DNA from: Campylobacteraceae bacterium
Lineage (GTDB): Bacteria; Campylobacterota; Campylobacteria; Campylobacterales; Arcobacteraceae
Reading direction: 5' to 3'
DNA length: 64,000 bases
Assembly (NCBI GenBank): GCA_013373175.1
Contig: JABXII010000013.1
Span: forward strand, 62,001-126,000
Shown: positions 1 to 8,340 of the stretch, in pieces
Layout of the letters: every line of letters starts with the position of its first letter
Position numbering within the stretch: position 1 is the first letter of the stretch
Notes under the pieces: generated by a model
Told to the model about the DNA's origin: nothing
The model's database searches: none
Seen by the model: the letters and a program-made list of their open reading frames with translations, nothing else
Position numbers and translations under genes: made by a program

Positions 1-813
1 TTCTAAAAACTTAGCTATTTTTATAGAAATATCTTGATGTTCTTTCATTCTAACTTTAAGAGTTGGAATACCTAAAGAGATTAGATATACATCCATTGGG
101 TTTTGGCTTCTTCCCCCTGCATTAGCATAATAGTGAATTTGCTCTGCTAAATCTTCAGTTTTAGCAACAATTGCACCAGCTACAACAGCTCCATGTCCAG
201 AGATATATTTAGTTGTAGAAAATAGTGAGAAATCAGCTCCTAAATCTAATGGCTTTTGAGAAATAAATGTTGCAAGAGAGTTATCAACTGCAAAAAGAGA
301 ATGATACTTATGTGATAACTTCGCAACTTCTTCTAAATCAATTATTTTTAAACCTGGATTAGTAGGACTTTCACAAAGAACTAAATCAATAGGATTATTT
401 TTTAAAATCTCTTCCATTTCATCAAATTTAGTAAAGTCAGCAAAGTGTACAGTTACGTTGTATTTTTCTTTAAATACTTTTAATAATCTAAATGTTCCAC
501 CATAACAATCCGCTTCAACTAAAATTTGAGAATTTGCTTTTAAAACTGTTTCAAATAGAAGTGCAACAGAAGCAATTCCAGTATGTGTACAAACACAACC
601 AGCTCCATTTTCAACTTGAGTAAAAAGGTTTTCAAGCATTTCTCTTGTTGGGTTATCACTTCTTGTATAGTCATATATTTTATCGCCATCTTGCTTTTTT
701 AAATCAAAAGTTCCTGTGTTATAAATAGGAAAGTGTGAAGCGCCTGCTACATCTTCAAATGGAGCAAATTTAGCTATATGGCTTAGTGAGGTTTCAACAT
801 GCAAATCTTTCAT
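1..813 (-). CDS. Cys/Met-metabolism PLP-dependent enzyme (C-terminus cut off by window edge)
   Basis: Reading the minus strand from the ATG at 813 gives an open frame to the window edge, beginning MKDLHVETSLSHIAK. It matches the cystathionine gamma-synthase/beta-lyase family. An N-terminal substrate segment is followed by a YTRSDNPT motif, a cofactor-ring region with THTGIAS, an AVDNSLAT motif containing the PLP-binding Asp, and the STTKYISGHG motif whose Lys forms the Schiff base. These enzymes do trans-sulfuration or sulfhydrylation in methionine/cysteine metabolism in the cytosol. Which reaction this copy performs cannot be told from the sequence. An AGGA precedes the start by a few bases. 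About 270 of the usual roughly 380-400 residues are present; the rest lies outside the window. Confidence 0.88.
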   Translation of the reverse strand, partial: MKDLHVETSLSHIAKFAPFEDVAGASHFPIYNTGTFDLKKQDGDKIYDYTRSDNPTREMLENLFTQVENGAGCVCTHTGIASVALLFETVLKANSQILVEADCYGGTFRLLKVFKEKYNVTVHFADFTKFDEMEEILKNNPIDLVLCESPTNPGLKIIDLEEVAKLSHKYHSLFAVDNSLATFISQKPLDLGADFSLFSTTKYISGHGAVVAGAIVAKTEDLAEQIHYYANAGGRSQNPMDVYLISLGIPTLKVRMKEHQDISIKIAKFLE

Positions 814-1003
814 AATAGTCCTAATTTTTTGGTGGATTATAGCTAATTTTTTCTAAGAGTAAATGAAGTGTATTAGATAGATTATATATTGTTATAAGTT
901 ATTCTTATAGAAAATTAAATATATTTATAGTTTTTTTATTTGTAATGTAGCTTAATTTTAAAAAGTATTTGAATAGTTAAATAAGGCAGATAATATCTTA
1001 TTT

Positions 1004-1009
1004 TATAAT
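1004..1009 (+). promoter_or_regulatory. candidate -10 element for selO
   Basis: TATAAT lies 24 bases before the selO start in an A/T-rich stretch. No convincing -35 is visible, which is usual for sigma-70 promoters in Campylobacterota. The remaining 814-1003 stretch shows nothing else recognisable. Confidence 0.4.
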
Positions 1010-1032
1010 TGTGAAAATATAAAGAGGTATTA

Positions 1033-2487
1033 ATGAAATTAGATGAACTAAAAGTAAAATGTGATTATTTTGACTTCGATGATAAGTTTTATCAAAAAAT
1101 ACAGCCTCAATCACTTTATGATGCTCATTTAATTAGCTATTCTAAAGAAGCTTGTGATTTAATTGGTTTAGATTATAGTGAGTGTGAAACACAAGATTTT
1201 GTTGACTTTGTAAATGGAAAAAAGAAATTAAAAGGTTCTGTTCCATATTCTCAAGCTTATTCAGGACATCAATTCGGTTTTTATGTTCCCCAATTAGGTG
1301 ATGGAAGAGCTATTAATCTTGGAAGTGTTAATAATTGGCACTTGCAAACAAAAGGCTCAGGACTTACAAGATATTCACGACAAGGTGATGGCAGAGCTGT
1401 TCTAAGGTCTAGTATTAGAGAATATATTATGAGTGAAGCAATGCATGCTTTAGGAATACCTACCACAAGAGCTTTAGCTATTATTGGTTCTAAACATCCT
1501 ATTAATAGGTCATATGAAGAAGAGGAAACAGGTGCAATAGTTCTAAGGATATCTCCTTCTTGGATAAGAATAGGTACATTTGAATATTTTGCTAAACAAA
1601 AAGATAAAAAACATTTAAAACAACTGCTTGATTATGTAATAAAAAATTCATATCCTCATTTAGAAGGGAAAGAATACTCTTATGAGAGATTCTATTTTGA
1701 ACTTGTAGATAAAACAGCAAAGCTAATGTCTCAATGGATGGCGTATGGATTTATACATGGAGTTATGAATACTGATAATATGTCAGTAGCAGGGCTTACA
1801 ATTGATTATGGTCCATTTGCATTTATGGATAATTTTGAGATGATGTGTATTTGTAATCATACAGATGTGGAAGGAAGATACTCTTATAATAATCAACCTC
1901 ACATAGCAAAATGGAATTTAGAAGTTTTAGCTTATGCTTTAAAAGATGTTTGTGATGTAAGCAAATTAATTGAGTATTTAGATACTTTTATGTCCTCTAA
2001 TCAAAAACACTATTTAGAACTTATGAATAAAAGATTAGGCTTAGATGATAATCTAAGTGGTAATTCAAATTTAAATTTAGTAGTTTCCTTACTTGAAGCT
2101 TTAGAAGTATCAAAATGTGATTACAACTCTTTCTTTTGGCAATTAACAAATATTAGTTCACTTAAAGATTTTTCTAATGTTTTAAATATAATTCCAATTA
2201 GAGAGCCTATGGAAGAGTGGATTGAAAAGTATAAAAAGGTTTGTAAAGACCAAGGTCAAGTTTTTGAAGAAATGAAAAAACTAATGAAAAGAACAAATCC
2301 AAAATATATTATTAAAAACTATATGTTACAAGAAGCTATTGAAAAAGCAAAAGAGGGTGACTTTAAATTAGTAAATGATTTATTGAAAATAGCACAAAGC
2401 CCTTTTGAAGAGCACAAAGATTATGAAAGGTATTCAGCTCCAACTGCTGAACAATATTCAAATTTACAGTTAAGTTGTTCATCTTAA
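1033..2487 (+). CDS. selO: SelO/YdiU family protein adenylyltransferase (AMPylase)
   Basis: This 484-residue protein belongs to the pseudokinase-fold SelO family, which transfers AMP from ATP to Ser/Thr/Tyr of target proteins and is linked to redox stress. Visible family motifs are YSGHQFGFYVPQLGDGRA near residue 80, TKGSGLTRYSR with the nucleotide-binding Lys, RALAIIGS, and GVMNTDNM followed by TIDYGPFAFMD, which supply the catalytic and metal Asp/Asn residues. The C-terminus is CSS. The Cys sits where eukaryotic SelO has selenocysteine and is encoded by an ordinary Cys codon. An AGAGG precedes the ATG. It is a single-gene unit bounded by a hairpin. Confidence 0.93.
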   Translation: MKLDELKVKCDYFDFDDKFYQKIQPQSLYDAHLISYSKEACDLIGLDYSECETQDFVDFVNGKKKLKGSVPYSQAYSGHQFGFYVPQLGDGRAINLGSVNNWHLQTKGSGLTRYSRQGDGRAVLRSSIREYIMSEAMHALGIPTTRALAIIGSKHPINRSYEEEETGAIVLRISPSWIRIGTFEYFAKQKDKKHLKQLLDYVIKNSYPHLEGKEYSYERFYFELVDKTAKLMSQWMAYGFIHGVMNTDNMSVAGLTIDYGPFAFMDNFEMMCICNHTDVEGRYSYNNQPHIAKWNLEVLAYALKDVCDVSKLIEYLDTFMSSNQKHYLELMNKRLGLDDNLSGNSNLNLVVSLLEALEVSKCDYNSFFWQLTNISSLKDFSNVLNIIPIREPMEEWIEKYKKVCKDQGQVFEEMKKLMKRTNPKYIIKNYMLQEAIEKAKEGDFKLVNDLLKIAQSPFEEHKDYERYSAPTAEQYSNLQLSCSS

Positions 2488-2505
2488 GGAGAGTTAAATC
2501 TCCTT
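2486..2505 (+). terminator. hairpin after selO
   Basis: A 7-bp perfect stem (AAGGAGA / TCTCCTT, six-base loop) begins at the selO stop codon and is followed by a short T-rich run. A second, stronger hairpin follows about a dozen bases downstream. Confidence 0.55.
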
Positions 2506-2517
2506 TTCATCTTTTAT

Positions 2518-2545
2518 AAAAAGAGTGTTATTGAACACTCTTTTT
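2518..2545. terminator. bidirectional terminator between selO and the lipoprotein gene
   Basis: A 12-bp perfect inverted repeat (AAAAAGAGTGTT / AACACTCTTTTT, loop ATTG) has an A-run on one side and a T-run on the other. It can serve both convergent genes. It overlaps the last codons of the minus-strand lipoprotein gene. Confidence 0.8.
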
Positions 2546-2887
2546 AACTTTTTCATATGAATTTTCTATTCTGTCACCAGCTTCATCAACTAGGTCTTCA
2601 GTTTTATCACCAATGTCTTCAGCTTTATCTTCAGCCTCATCAGCAATATCTTCAGCTTTGTCACCAATATCTTCAGTTTTGTCTTCTGCTTCATCAGCAA
2701 TATCGTCAACTTTATCTTCAGCTTCATCAACAACATCTTCTGATTTATCAGCTACATCTTCAGCTTTATCTTGAATTTCTTCTTTTACATTCTCTATTTT
2801 ATCACTTGTTGTCTTTTCATCTGTACAACCTTGTAATGCAAATATAGCAACAACTAATACTAGTAATAAATTTCTAATGTTTTTCAT
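2528..2887 (-). CDS. repetitive lipoprotein with charged amphipathic helix repeats
   Basis: The 119-residue product begins with a lipoprotein signal (MKNIRNLLLVLVVAIFALQG then Cys, lipobox LQGC near residue 21). The mature part is almost entirely a degenerate repeat alternating 11- and 7-residue units such as EDKTEDIGDKA and EDIADEA, ending in a Ser/Lys-rich tail. The period fits a long amphipathic or coiled-coil helix, similar in style to LEA-like or apolipoprotein-like stress proteins. No enzymatic motif is visible. An AAGGA stands 8 bases before the start. It is divergent from the TetR/RND region and next to a DUF1328 gene, a pair often seen with envelope stress. The role is unknown. Confidence 0.8.
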   Translation of the reverse strand: MKNIRNLLLVLVVAIFALQGCTDEKTTSDKIENVKEEIQDKAEDVADKSEDVVDEAEDKVDDIADEAEDKTEDIGDKAEDIADEAEDKAEDIGDKTEDLVDEAGDRIENSYEKVKKSVQ

Positions 2888-2915
2888 TTAAATATCCTTT
2901 TTTTAATTAATATTT

Positions 2916-3086
2916 TTAGGGTTTTCTGCCTCTTATAATATTTGAAATAACTGAAATAAATAACAATATTAAAAATATAAAAAATATTATTTTTGCAATT
3001 TCAGCTGCAGCACCAGCAATACCTGCGAAACCTAAAACTCCAGCAACAATAGCTATGAGTAAAAATGCAAGTGACCATGATAACAT
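2916..3086 (-). CDS. DUF1328 (YtjA-type) small membrane protein
   Basis: A 56-codon ORF starts at the ATG at 3086, preceded by AAGGAG in the transcript sense, and stops with TAA at 2916. The product begins [20 protein letters not shown] and continues [15 protein letters not shown]. This is the two-helix pattern with a Gly/Ala-rich centre typical of DUF1328 (E. coli YtjA). It ends in a basic RGRKP tail. The function of the family is not established. It lies directly upstream of the lipoprotein gene on the same strand (28-base gap), so the two may be co-transcribed. Confidence 0.87.
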   Translation of the reverse strand: MLSWSLAFLLIAIVAGVLGFAGIAGAAAEIAKIIFFIFLILLFISVISNIIRGRKP

Positions 3087-3241
3087 AATTTCTCCTTAAA
3101 AGGTAAAAATTACAATTATTATACAAGTTTAAAATATAATAAATCTTTAATAACATTATAAATTTATTATTTAAGGAAAAAATAAAAAAGTAATAATTTT
3201 TTGTCTAATAAGAAAAAAAGATATTAATTAGTTTATTTTCC

Positions 3242-3252
3242 GACCACTGGTC
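3242..3252. promoter_or_regulatory. TetR-type operator dyad 1
   Basis: GACCACTGGTC is a perfect 5-1-5 dyad. Read on the minus strand it becomes TTGACCAGTGGTC, the same half-site as the second dyad 61 bases downstream. It lies between the divergent DUF1328 gene and the TetR/RND operon. Confidence 0.6.
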
Positions 3253-3302
3253 AATTTTAAAAATAGTTTAAGTTTTTTTTCTTTATACTTCCTGCAAGTA
3301 AT

Positions 3303-3315
3303 TGACCGACGGTCA
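3303..3315. promoter_or_regulatory. TetR-type operator dyad 2
   Basis: TGACCGACGGTCA is a perfect 6-1-6 dyad about 50 bases before the TetR start. It is close to a plausible -10 (around 3282, TTATACTT), so binding could block transcription of the operon. TGACC/GGTCA half-sites are common for TetR regulators of RND pumps. Confidence 0.65.
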
Positions 3316-3364
3316 GTCAAAAAGTTAAATTTTTGATTACTTTTTATCTGGAAGGAGATAATTA

Positions 3365-3967
3365 TTGAGTCCTAGAAAAATAAATAAAGAAGAAAAAAGA
3401 AGAGAAATAGCTTTAGCTAGCTGTGATTTAATTTATGAAGTAGGAATGAAAAAACTTACTGTTGCTGAGGTTGCGAGAACTGCAGGAATCGGTAAGGGAA
3501 CTATTTATGAATATTTTGAAAACAAAGAAGACATTATTTTTGAAATAATAAATATGCATATTGAACAACATCATAAAGAGTTTACAGAAAAGGTTGCAAA
3601 ACTAAATACTATTGAAGAAAAATTAGAACTATTTTTTGATTTTTTATTAAATGATACAGAAGAAAATATGAAACATTTCAATGGATATAAAGAGTTTTTA
3701 TCAATTGTTCTTGCTGAAGAAAATCTACCTATGAAAGAGTTTAATTGTGAAAAGAATGAATATTTTGGTGGAGAGCTTATTAAGATTTTAGAAGATTCTA
3801 TTAATAAAGGTGAGATAAAAAAAGAAGCTGTCAATTTATCAAACGGAATTCTTACCTATCAAAAAGGACTTGCTATAAGAAAAATGAGTCAAGCAAATTT
3901 TGATGTAAGAGAAGATTATGAAACATTTATTGGAACAATATTACAACTAGTTGAGATTAAAAAATGA
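3365..3967 (+). CDS. TetR/AcrR family transcriptional regulator of the RND operon
   Basis: The 200-residue protein has an N-terminal TetR helix-turn-helix (residues about 10-55, with VAEVARTAGIGKGTIYEYFENKED) and an all-helical ligand-binding C-terminal domain. The start is TTG. It is chosen because AAGGAG lies 8-9 bases upstream and no ATG precedes the HTH. The gene overlaps the next by 4 bases and heads the efflux operon. By family precedent it should repress the operon from the two dyads upstream and release on binding a pump substrate. The inducer cannot be guessed. Confidence 0.9.
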   Translation: MSPRKINKEEKRREIALASCDLIYEVGMKKLTVAEVARTAGIGKGTIYEYFENKEDIIFEIINMHIEQHHKEFTEKVAKLNTIEEKLELFFDFLLNDTEENMKHFNGYKEFLSIVLAEENLPMKEFNCEKNEYFGGELIKILEDSINKGEIKKEAVNLSNGILTYQKGLAIRKMSQANFDVREDYETFIGTILQLVEIKK

Positions 3968-4194
3968 TAGCCCCAAAATTTAGAAGACTAACTTTTGCTT
4001 TTTTTATGTCTTTGTTTATGAGTTTTATTATGAGTATGGTAATTACATTCATTAATTTAGGATTTATTGATGGATTTATATTAAAGTGGATGGAAGCATT
4101 TGTAAAAGCATTTTTATGTGCTTTCCCAATCGTGTTTTTTGTGGCTCCAATGGTACAAAGAATTACAAATAAGTTAATTAAAGAGGAAAAATAA
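3964..4194 (+). CDS. DUF2798 small two-helix membrane protein
   Basis: The 76-residue protein has two hydrophobic segments (about residues 8-30 and 43-64) and basic ends. It fits DUF2798 (opening MIAPKFRRLTFAFFMSLFMS). It is translationally coupled on both sides: its ATG overlaps the tetR stop by 4 bases, and its stop overlaps the adaptor start by 1 base. The position suggests a role beside the efflux pump, but nothing in the sequence shows the mechanism. Confidence 0.8.
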   Translation: MIAPKFRRLTFAFFMSLFMSFIMSMVITFINLGFIDGFILKWMEAFVKAFLCAFPIVFFVAPMVQRITNKLIKEEK

Positions 4195-5189
4195 TGATAA
4201 AAAAATTGTTAAGTATAACTATTTTTTCTGCTTCACTTTTTGCAGTAGGAGGTCCTTCATTAGTAGAGACTTCAAAAGTTGTAAAATCAGAAGTTAACCC
4301 GTTACAAGAGTTTGTTGGAACAATTAAGTTTGATAAAAAATCAGTATTAGCAGCACAAAATTCAGGTGTTGTAAAATCTATTAATTTTGAAATTGGAGAT
4401 AAAGTTAAAAAAGATAAGACTTTAGTTCAAATAGATGCTGATATTTTAAATGCTCAAATTCAATCAGCAAAAGCATCTGCTACAAGTACAAAAAGAGATT
4501 ATGAAAGATATACAAAGTTACTTGAAAATAAATCTATTTCTCAAAAAGAGTTTGATGATATAAAAGTAAGATATATAGAAGCAAAAAGTACTTTACAAGA
4601 GTTACAAATTCAAGCAATTAAAAAAAGAATTAAAGCTCCTTATGATGCGGTTGTTGTAGAAAGACATGTTGATTTAGGAGAATGGGTAAATGCAGGAAGC
4701 CCTGCTGTAACAGTTGTTGATACTTCAAAAGTAGAGATTACTTTTGATATTCCATTATCAATAATAAATGGATTAAAGAAAAATAGTCTTTATGATATAA
4801 CAGTTGCAAATAACACTTTAAAAGCAAAATTAATTGCAGCAATTCCAGCAGGAGACAAGCTAACAAGAACTTTTCCAGTTAAATTTAAAGCAGATGTAAA
4901 AGATACTTTTGTTTTTGATGGACAAGAAGCAAAAGTTAGTCTTTCTAAAAATGGGAAAACAGAGGCTTTAGTAGTACCAAGAGATGCAGTAATTAAAAGA
5001 TTTGGACAAAATGTAGTCTTTACAATTACTGACAAAATGACTGCTAATATGCTTCCAGTTCAAATTGTAGGATATCTTGGTGATAAAATTGCAATTGAGG
5101 CTCAAGGCTTAAGTGAAGGTATGGATGTAGTTAGTAAAGGGAACGAAAGAGTATTCCCTAACTCACCAGTAAAAGTATTAAATAAATAG
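4194..5189 (+). CDS. RND efflux periplasmic adaptor (membrane fusion protein, HlyD/AcrA type)
   Basis: The 331-residue product starts with a signal peptide (MIKKLLSITIFSASLFAVG). It then shows the AcrA/MexA-like lipoyl half-motif (GVVKSINFEIGDKVKKDKTL, near residue 65), a helical hairpin (residues about 95-140), the second lipoyl half (IKAPYDAVVVERHVDLGEWV), and beta-barrel and membrane-proximal domains. It would bridge the inner-membrane pump and the TolC-like channel encoded downstream. No lipobox Cys is seen. The gene is coupled to the DUF2798 gene upstream and lies 9 bases before the pump gene. Confidence 0.92.
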   Translation: MIKKLLSITIFSASLFAVGGPSLVETSKVVKSEVNPLQEFVGTIKFDKKSVLAAQNSGVVKSINFEIGDKVKKDKTLVQIDADILNAQIQSAKASATSTKRDYERYTKLLENKSISQKEFDDIKVRYIEAKSTLQELQIQAIKKRIKAPYDAVVVERHVDLGEWVNAGSPAVTVVDTSKVEITFDIPLSIINGLKKNSLYDITVANNTLKAKLIAAIPAGDKLTRTFPVKFKADVKDTFVFDGQEAKVSLSKNGKTEALVVPRDAVIKRFGQNVVFTITDKMTANMLPVQIVGYLGDKIAIEAQGLSEGMDVVSKGNERVFPNSPVKVLNK

Positions 5190-5198
5190 AGGTAAATA

Positions 5199-8100
5199 AT
5201 GGATTTAATCAAGTTTTCAATAAAAAACCCCGTTACAATAATAGTTTCAGTACTTATTGTTGTACTTTTTGGTTTTTTATCATTATCAAAACTTCCCTAT
5301 CAATTAACTCCAACTGTTACTAAGCCAGAGATTAAAATCACTACTGTTTGGCCTGGTGCAACTCCCTATGAGATTGAAAGAGAGATAATTGAAGAACAAG
5401 AAGACACTTTAAAAAGTTTAAATAACTTGATTGAGTATGAATCTAGTTCAAATGATGATTATGGTGAAGTTACATTAACTTTCAAATTAGGAACAGATTT
5501 AAGAGCTGCATTACAAGATGTATCAAATAAGTTAAATGAAGTAAGTTCTTATCCTGACAATGTAGAAGAACCAGTAATTGAGACAGCAACAGCTAGTCCA
5601 GTTATCTGGATGATGCTTCAAACCTTAGAAAACAACAAAAGACATATTGATGAATATAAAACATTCTTTGAAGATGAAATAAAACCAGCAATTAGAAGAG
5701 TTGAGGGTGTTTCTGGAACCATGGGTGGTGGTGGAAGAGAACAAGAGATGCAAATTGAGTTTGATGTTAACAAACTTGCTTCTTATGGTTTAACAATTCC
5801 ACAAGTTATAAATATTTTACAAAATGAAAATGTTGATGTTTCTGCAGGGCTTCAAAACTTAGAAAGACGTTCATATAGAATTAGAACAGTTCATAAGTTT
5901 AAGAGTATAAAAGATATTGAAAAAGTTGTTTTAATATCAAATAGAGAACAAAGAGTTAGAGTAAGTGATATTGCTAAGGTTAACTTTGGATATGAAACTC
6001 CAAGTACAGTTGCAATGTTCTTAGGTAAAGATGGTATTTTCTTAGGTGTTCAACCTAGTTCTGATGTAAACGTTGTTGAACTTACAAATGATGTAGAAAA
6101 AGTTGTAAACGATTTAAATGCAGGCATTTTAAAAGAAGAAGGCTTAGAAATACAATGGATATATGATGAAAGACCATATATCGTTGGTTCTGTTGATTTA
6201 GTTCAACAAAATATCATTATTGGTGGTATCTTAGCAGTTATTATTTTAATAATCTTCCTAAGAAGTTTATCTCCAACGGCAGTAGTTTCAGTTGCTATTC
6301 CAATTTCTATTATTGGTACATTTATTATTCTTTCAGTTATGGGAAGAAGTTTAAATACAATTTCATTAGCTGGTATCTCCTTTGCAGTTGGAATGCTCGT
6401 TGATGCTGCTATTGTAGTATTAGAAAATATTGATAGACATAGAAAGTCAGGAGAAGAGATTGGTGAAGCGGCATACAAAGGTGCTAGTGAAGTTTGGGGA
6501 GCATTAATTGCTTCAGCATTAACAACAATTGCTGTTTTCTTACCAATTATTTTCTTAGAAGACGAAGCAGGACAACTATTTAAAGATATTGCAATTGCAG
6601 TAACAGCTGCTGTTTCATTTTCGCTTTTTGTTTCAATTTCAGTTATTCCAATGCTTTGGAAAAAGTTTGCTTCTATTTCAAAAAAAGAGCCTAAAGATGC
6701 AGGAAAAATTGCTCAGTTTGGACATAAAGCAGTAGATTTTATTATGTCGATTGTAGAACTTTCATTAAAAAATACAAAAACAAAAGTTGTTACAATCTTA
6801 TCATTAGCAGTTTTATCAGTGGGAATTATTTATACGCTGTTTCCTAAACTTGATTATTTACCACAAGGTAATAAGAACTTAATTTTTAATATCTTAATTA
6901 CTCCTCCTGGATTATCTTATCAAGAAAGATATGATATGGGTGCATATTTAATGAAAGGTGTAGAACCTCATATTAATAAAGATGTTGGAAATGTACCTGG
7001 AATAAATAGAGCCTTTTATGTTTCTTTTGGAGACTTTAACCTTTTTGGAGCTACATCAGTTCATGAAGATAGAGCAAGGGATTTAATTCCTATGTTTGCT
7101 CCTTTAGTTAACTCTTTACCTTCAGTTTTTGGGGTATCTCTACAATCAGGGGTTTTTGAAGATGGAATTGGTGAAGGAAATGTTGTAAATATTGATATTT
7201 CTGGTGAAAGAATTGAAGATATCGCTTCTGTTGGAGGTCAATTATATGGTGCAACAATGCAAACAATTAAAGGTGCACAAGTAAGACCAGTACCATCAGT
7301 AGAGTTACTTTATCCAGAAGTTAGACTTAAACCAAATCAAGATGCACTAAGAGCTTTAGGACTTACTTCAAGGGATTTAGGTGTTACAGTTGATGTTTTA
7401 ATGGATGGAAGAAAAATTGGTGACTTTGAACAAGAAGGTAAAAAGAAAATTGATTTAATTTTAAAAGCTAGTGATAAACAAATAGCTTCTCCTGAAGATA
7501 TTTTAGCATCACAAATTGCTTTACCAAATGCTTCTTTAGTGCCAGTTTCATCTTTGGCAACTACAGAGTTTACAACTGGTATTTCTGAGATTAGACACTT
7601 AGATGGAAAAAGAACAATTACACTTCAAGTTACACCTCCACAAGGTATGACAGTTGAAGAGTCTATGCAAATGATAGATGGAATGCTTAAAGGAATGAAA
7701 GCAAAAAACATGATTCCACCTACTGTAGAAGTTGGTATGTCTGGAACAGCTGATAAACTTACAGAGACAATTGGTTTACTTTTAGGAAACTTTATTTTAG
7801 CTCTTGTAATTGTTTATTTACTTATGTCTTCGCTATTTGGAAACTTCTTGTATCCAATAGTTATTATGTTTACAGTTCCATTAGCAACTGCTGGTGGGTT
7901 TATAGGATTAGCATTAACAAATGCATTTATTGCTCCACAGACTTTGGATATTTTGACAATGCTTGGGTTTATTATTTTAGTTGGTATTGTTGTAAATAAT
8001 GCAATTTTAATAGTACACCAAAGTCTAAATTATATTAGAACAAAGGGCATGGAACATAAAAAAGCAGTAATTGAAGCAACAAAAACAAGAGTTAGACCTA

Positions 8101-8330
8101 TTTATATGTCTTCAATGACTTCTGTTTTTGGTATGTTACCTTTAGTATTAATTCCAGGACCAGGAAGTGAATTCTATAGAGGATTAGGTTCAGTTATTAC
8201 AGGTGGATTAGCATTCTCAACTATCTTTACAATCTTTGTTACACCAGCACTTTTAATGTTCTTTATTAAATTAGAACAAAGAGTTAAAGGTAAAGAAACA
8301 AGAGAACCAGTTGACGTAAGTAAAGCATAA
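5199..8330 (+). CDS. RND efflux pump permease (AcrB/MdtB superfamily)
   Basis: At 1043 residues the protein has normal RND length. It has 12 predicted membrane helices in two blocks of six, after an N-terminal helix (MDLIKFSIKNPVTIIVSVLI), and two large periplasmic loops. Helix 4 carries GISFAVGMLVDAAIVVLENIDRHR, with the Asp of the proton relay, and the second half has GFIILVGIVVNNAILIVHQ. This is the HAE1-like (drug-type) rather than the heavy-metal type, judged by the missing HME signature. An AGAGG precedes the ATG. It would export amphiphilic compounds with the adaptor and channel flanking it. Confidence 0.93.
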   Translation: MDLIKFSIKNPVTIIVSVLIVVLFGFLSLSKLPYQLTPTVTKPEIKITTVWPGATPYEIEREIIEEQEDTLKSLNNLIEYESSSNDDYGEVTLTFKLGTDLRAALQDVSNKLNEVSSYPDNVEEPVIETATASPVIWMMLQTLENNKRHIDEYKTFFEDEIKPAIRRVEGVSGTMGGGGREQEMQIEFDVNKLASYGLTIPQVINILQNENVDVSAGLQNLERRSYRIRTVHKFKSIKDIEKVVLISNREQRVRVSDIAKVNFGYETPSTVAMFLGKDGIFLGVQPSSDVNVVELTNDVEKVVNDLNAGILKEEGLEIQWIYDERPYIVGSVDLVQQNIIIGGILAVIILIIFLRSLSPTAVVSVAIPISIIGTFIILSVMGRSLNTISLAGISFAVGMLVDAAIVVLENIDRHRKSGEEIGEAAYKGASEVWGALIASALTTIAVFLPIIFLEDEAGQLFKDIAIAVTAAVSFSLFVSISVIPMLWKKFASISKKEPKDAGKIAQFGHKAVDFIMSIVELSLKNTKTKVVTILSLAVLSVGIIYTLFPKLDYLPQGNKNLIFNILITPPGLSYQERYDMGAYLMKGVEPHINKDVGNVPGINRAFYVSFGDFNLFGATSVHEDRARDLIPMFAPLVNSLPSVFGVSLQSGVFEDGIGEGNVVNIDISGERIEDIASVGGQLYGATMQTIKGAQVRPVPSVELLYPEVRLKPNQDALRALGLTSRDLGVTVDVLMDGRKIGDFEQEGKKKIDLILKASDKQIASPEDILASQIALPNASLVPVSSLATTEFTTGISEIRHLDGKRTITLQVTPPQGMTVEESMQMIDGMLKGMKAKNMIPPTVEVGMSGTADKLTETIGLLLGNFILALVIVYLLMSSLFGNFLYPIVIMFTVPLATAGGFIGLALTNAFIAPQTLDILTMLGFIILVGIVVNNAILIVHQSLNYIRTKGMEHKKAVIEATKTRVRPIYMSSMTSVFGMLPLVLIPGPGSEFYRGLGSVITGGLAFSTIFTIFVTPALLMFFIKLEQRVKGKETREPVDVSKA

Positions 8331-8340
8331 AGGAGAGTTG

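Noticed and set aside
2465-2487. Selenocysteine codon near the SelO C-terminus
   Set aside because: The C-terminal CSS is encoded by an ordinary Cys codon; there is no in-frame TGA and no SECIS-like hairpin before the stop.
2557-2847. Plus-strand ORF opposite the lipoprotein gene, rich in Gln/Leu/His repeats
   Set aside because: It is the reverse reading of the repetitive lipoprotein; the lipobox and Shine-Dalgarno of the minus-strand frame show which one is real.
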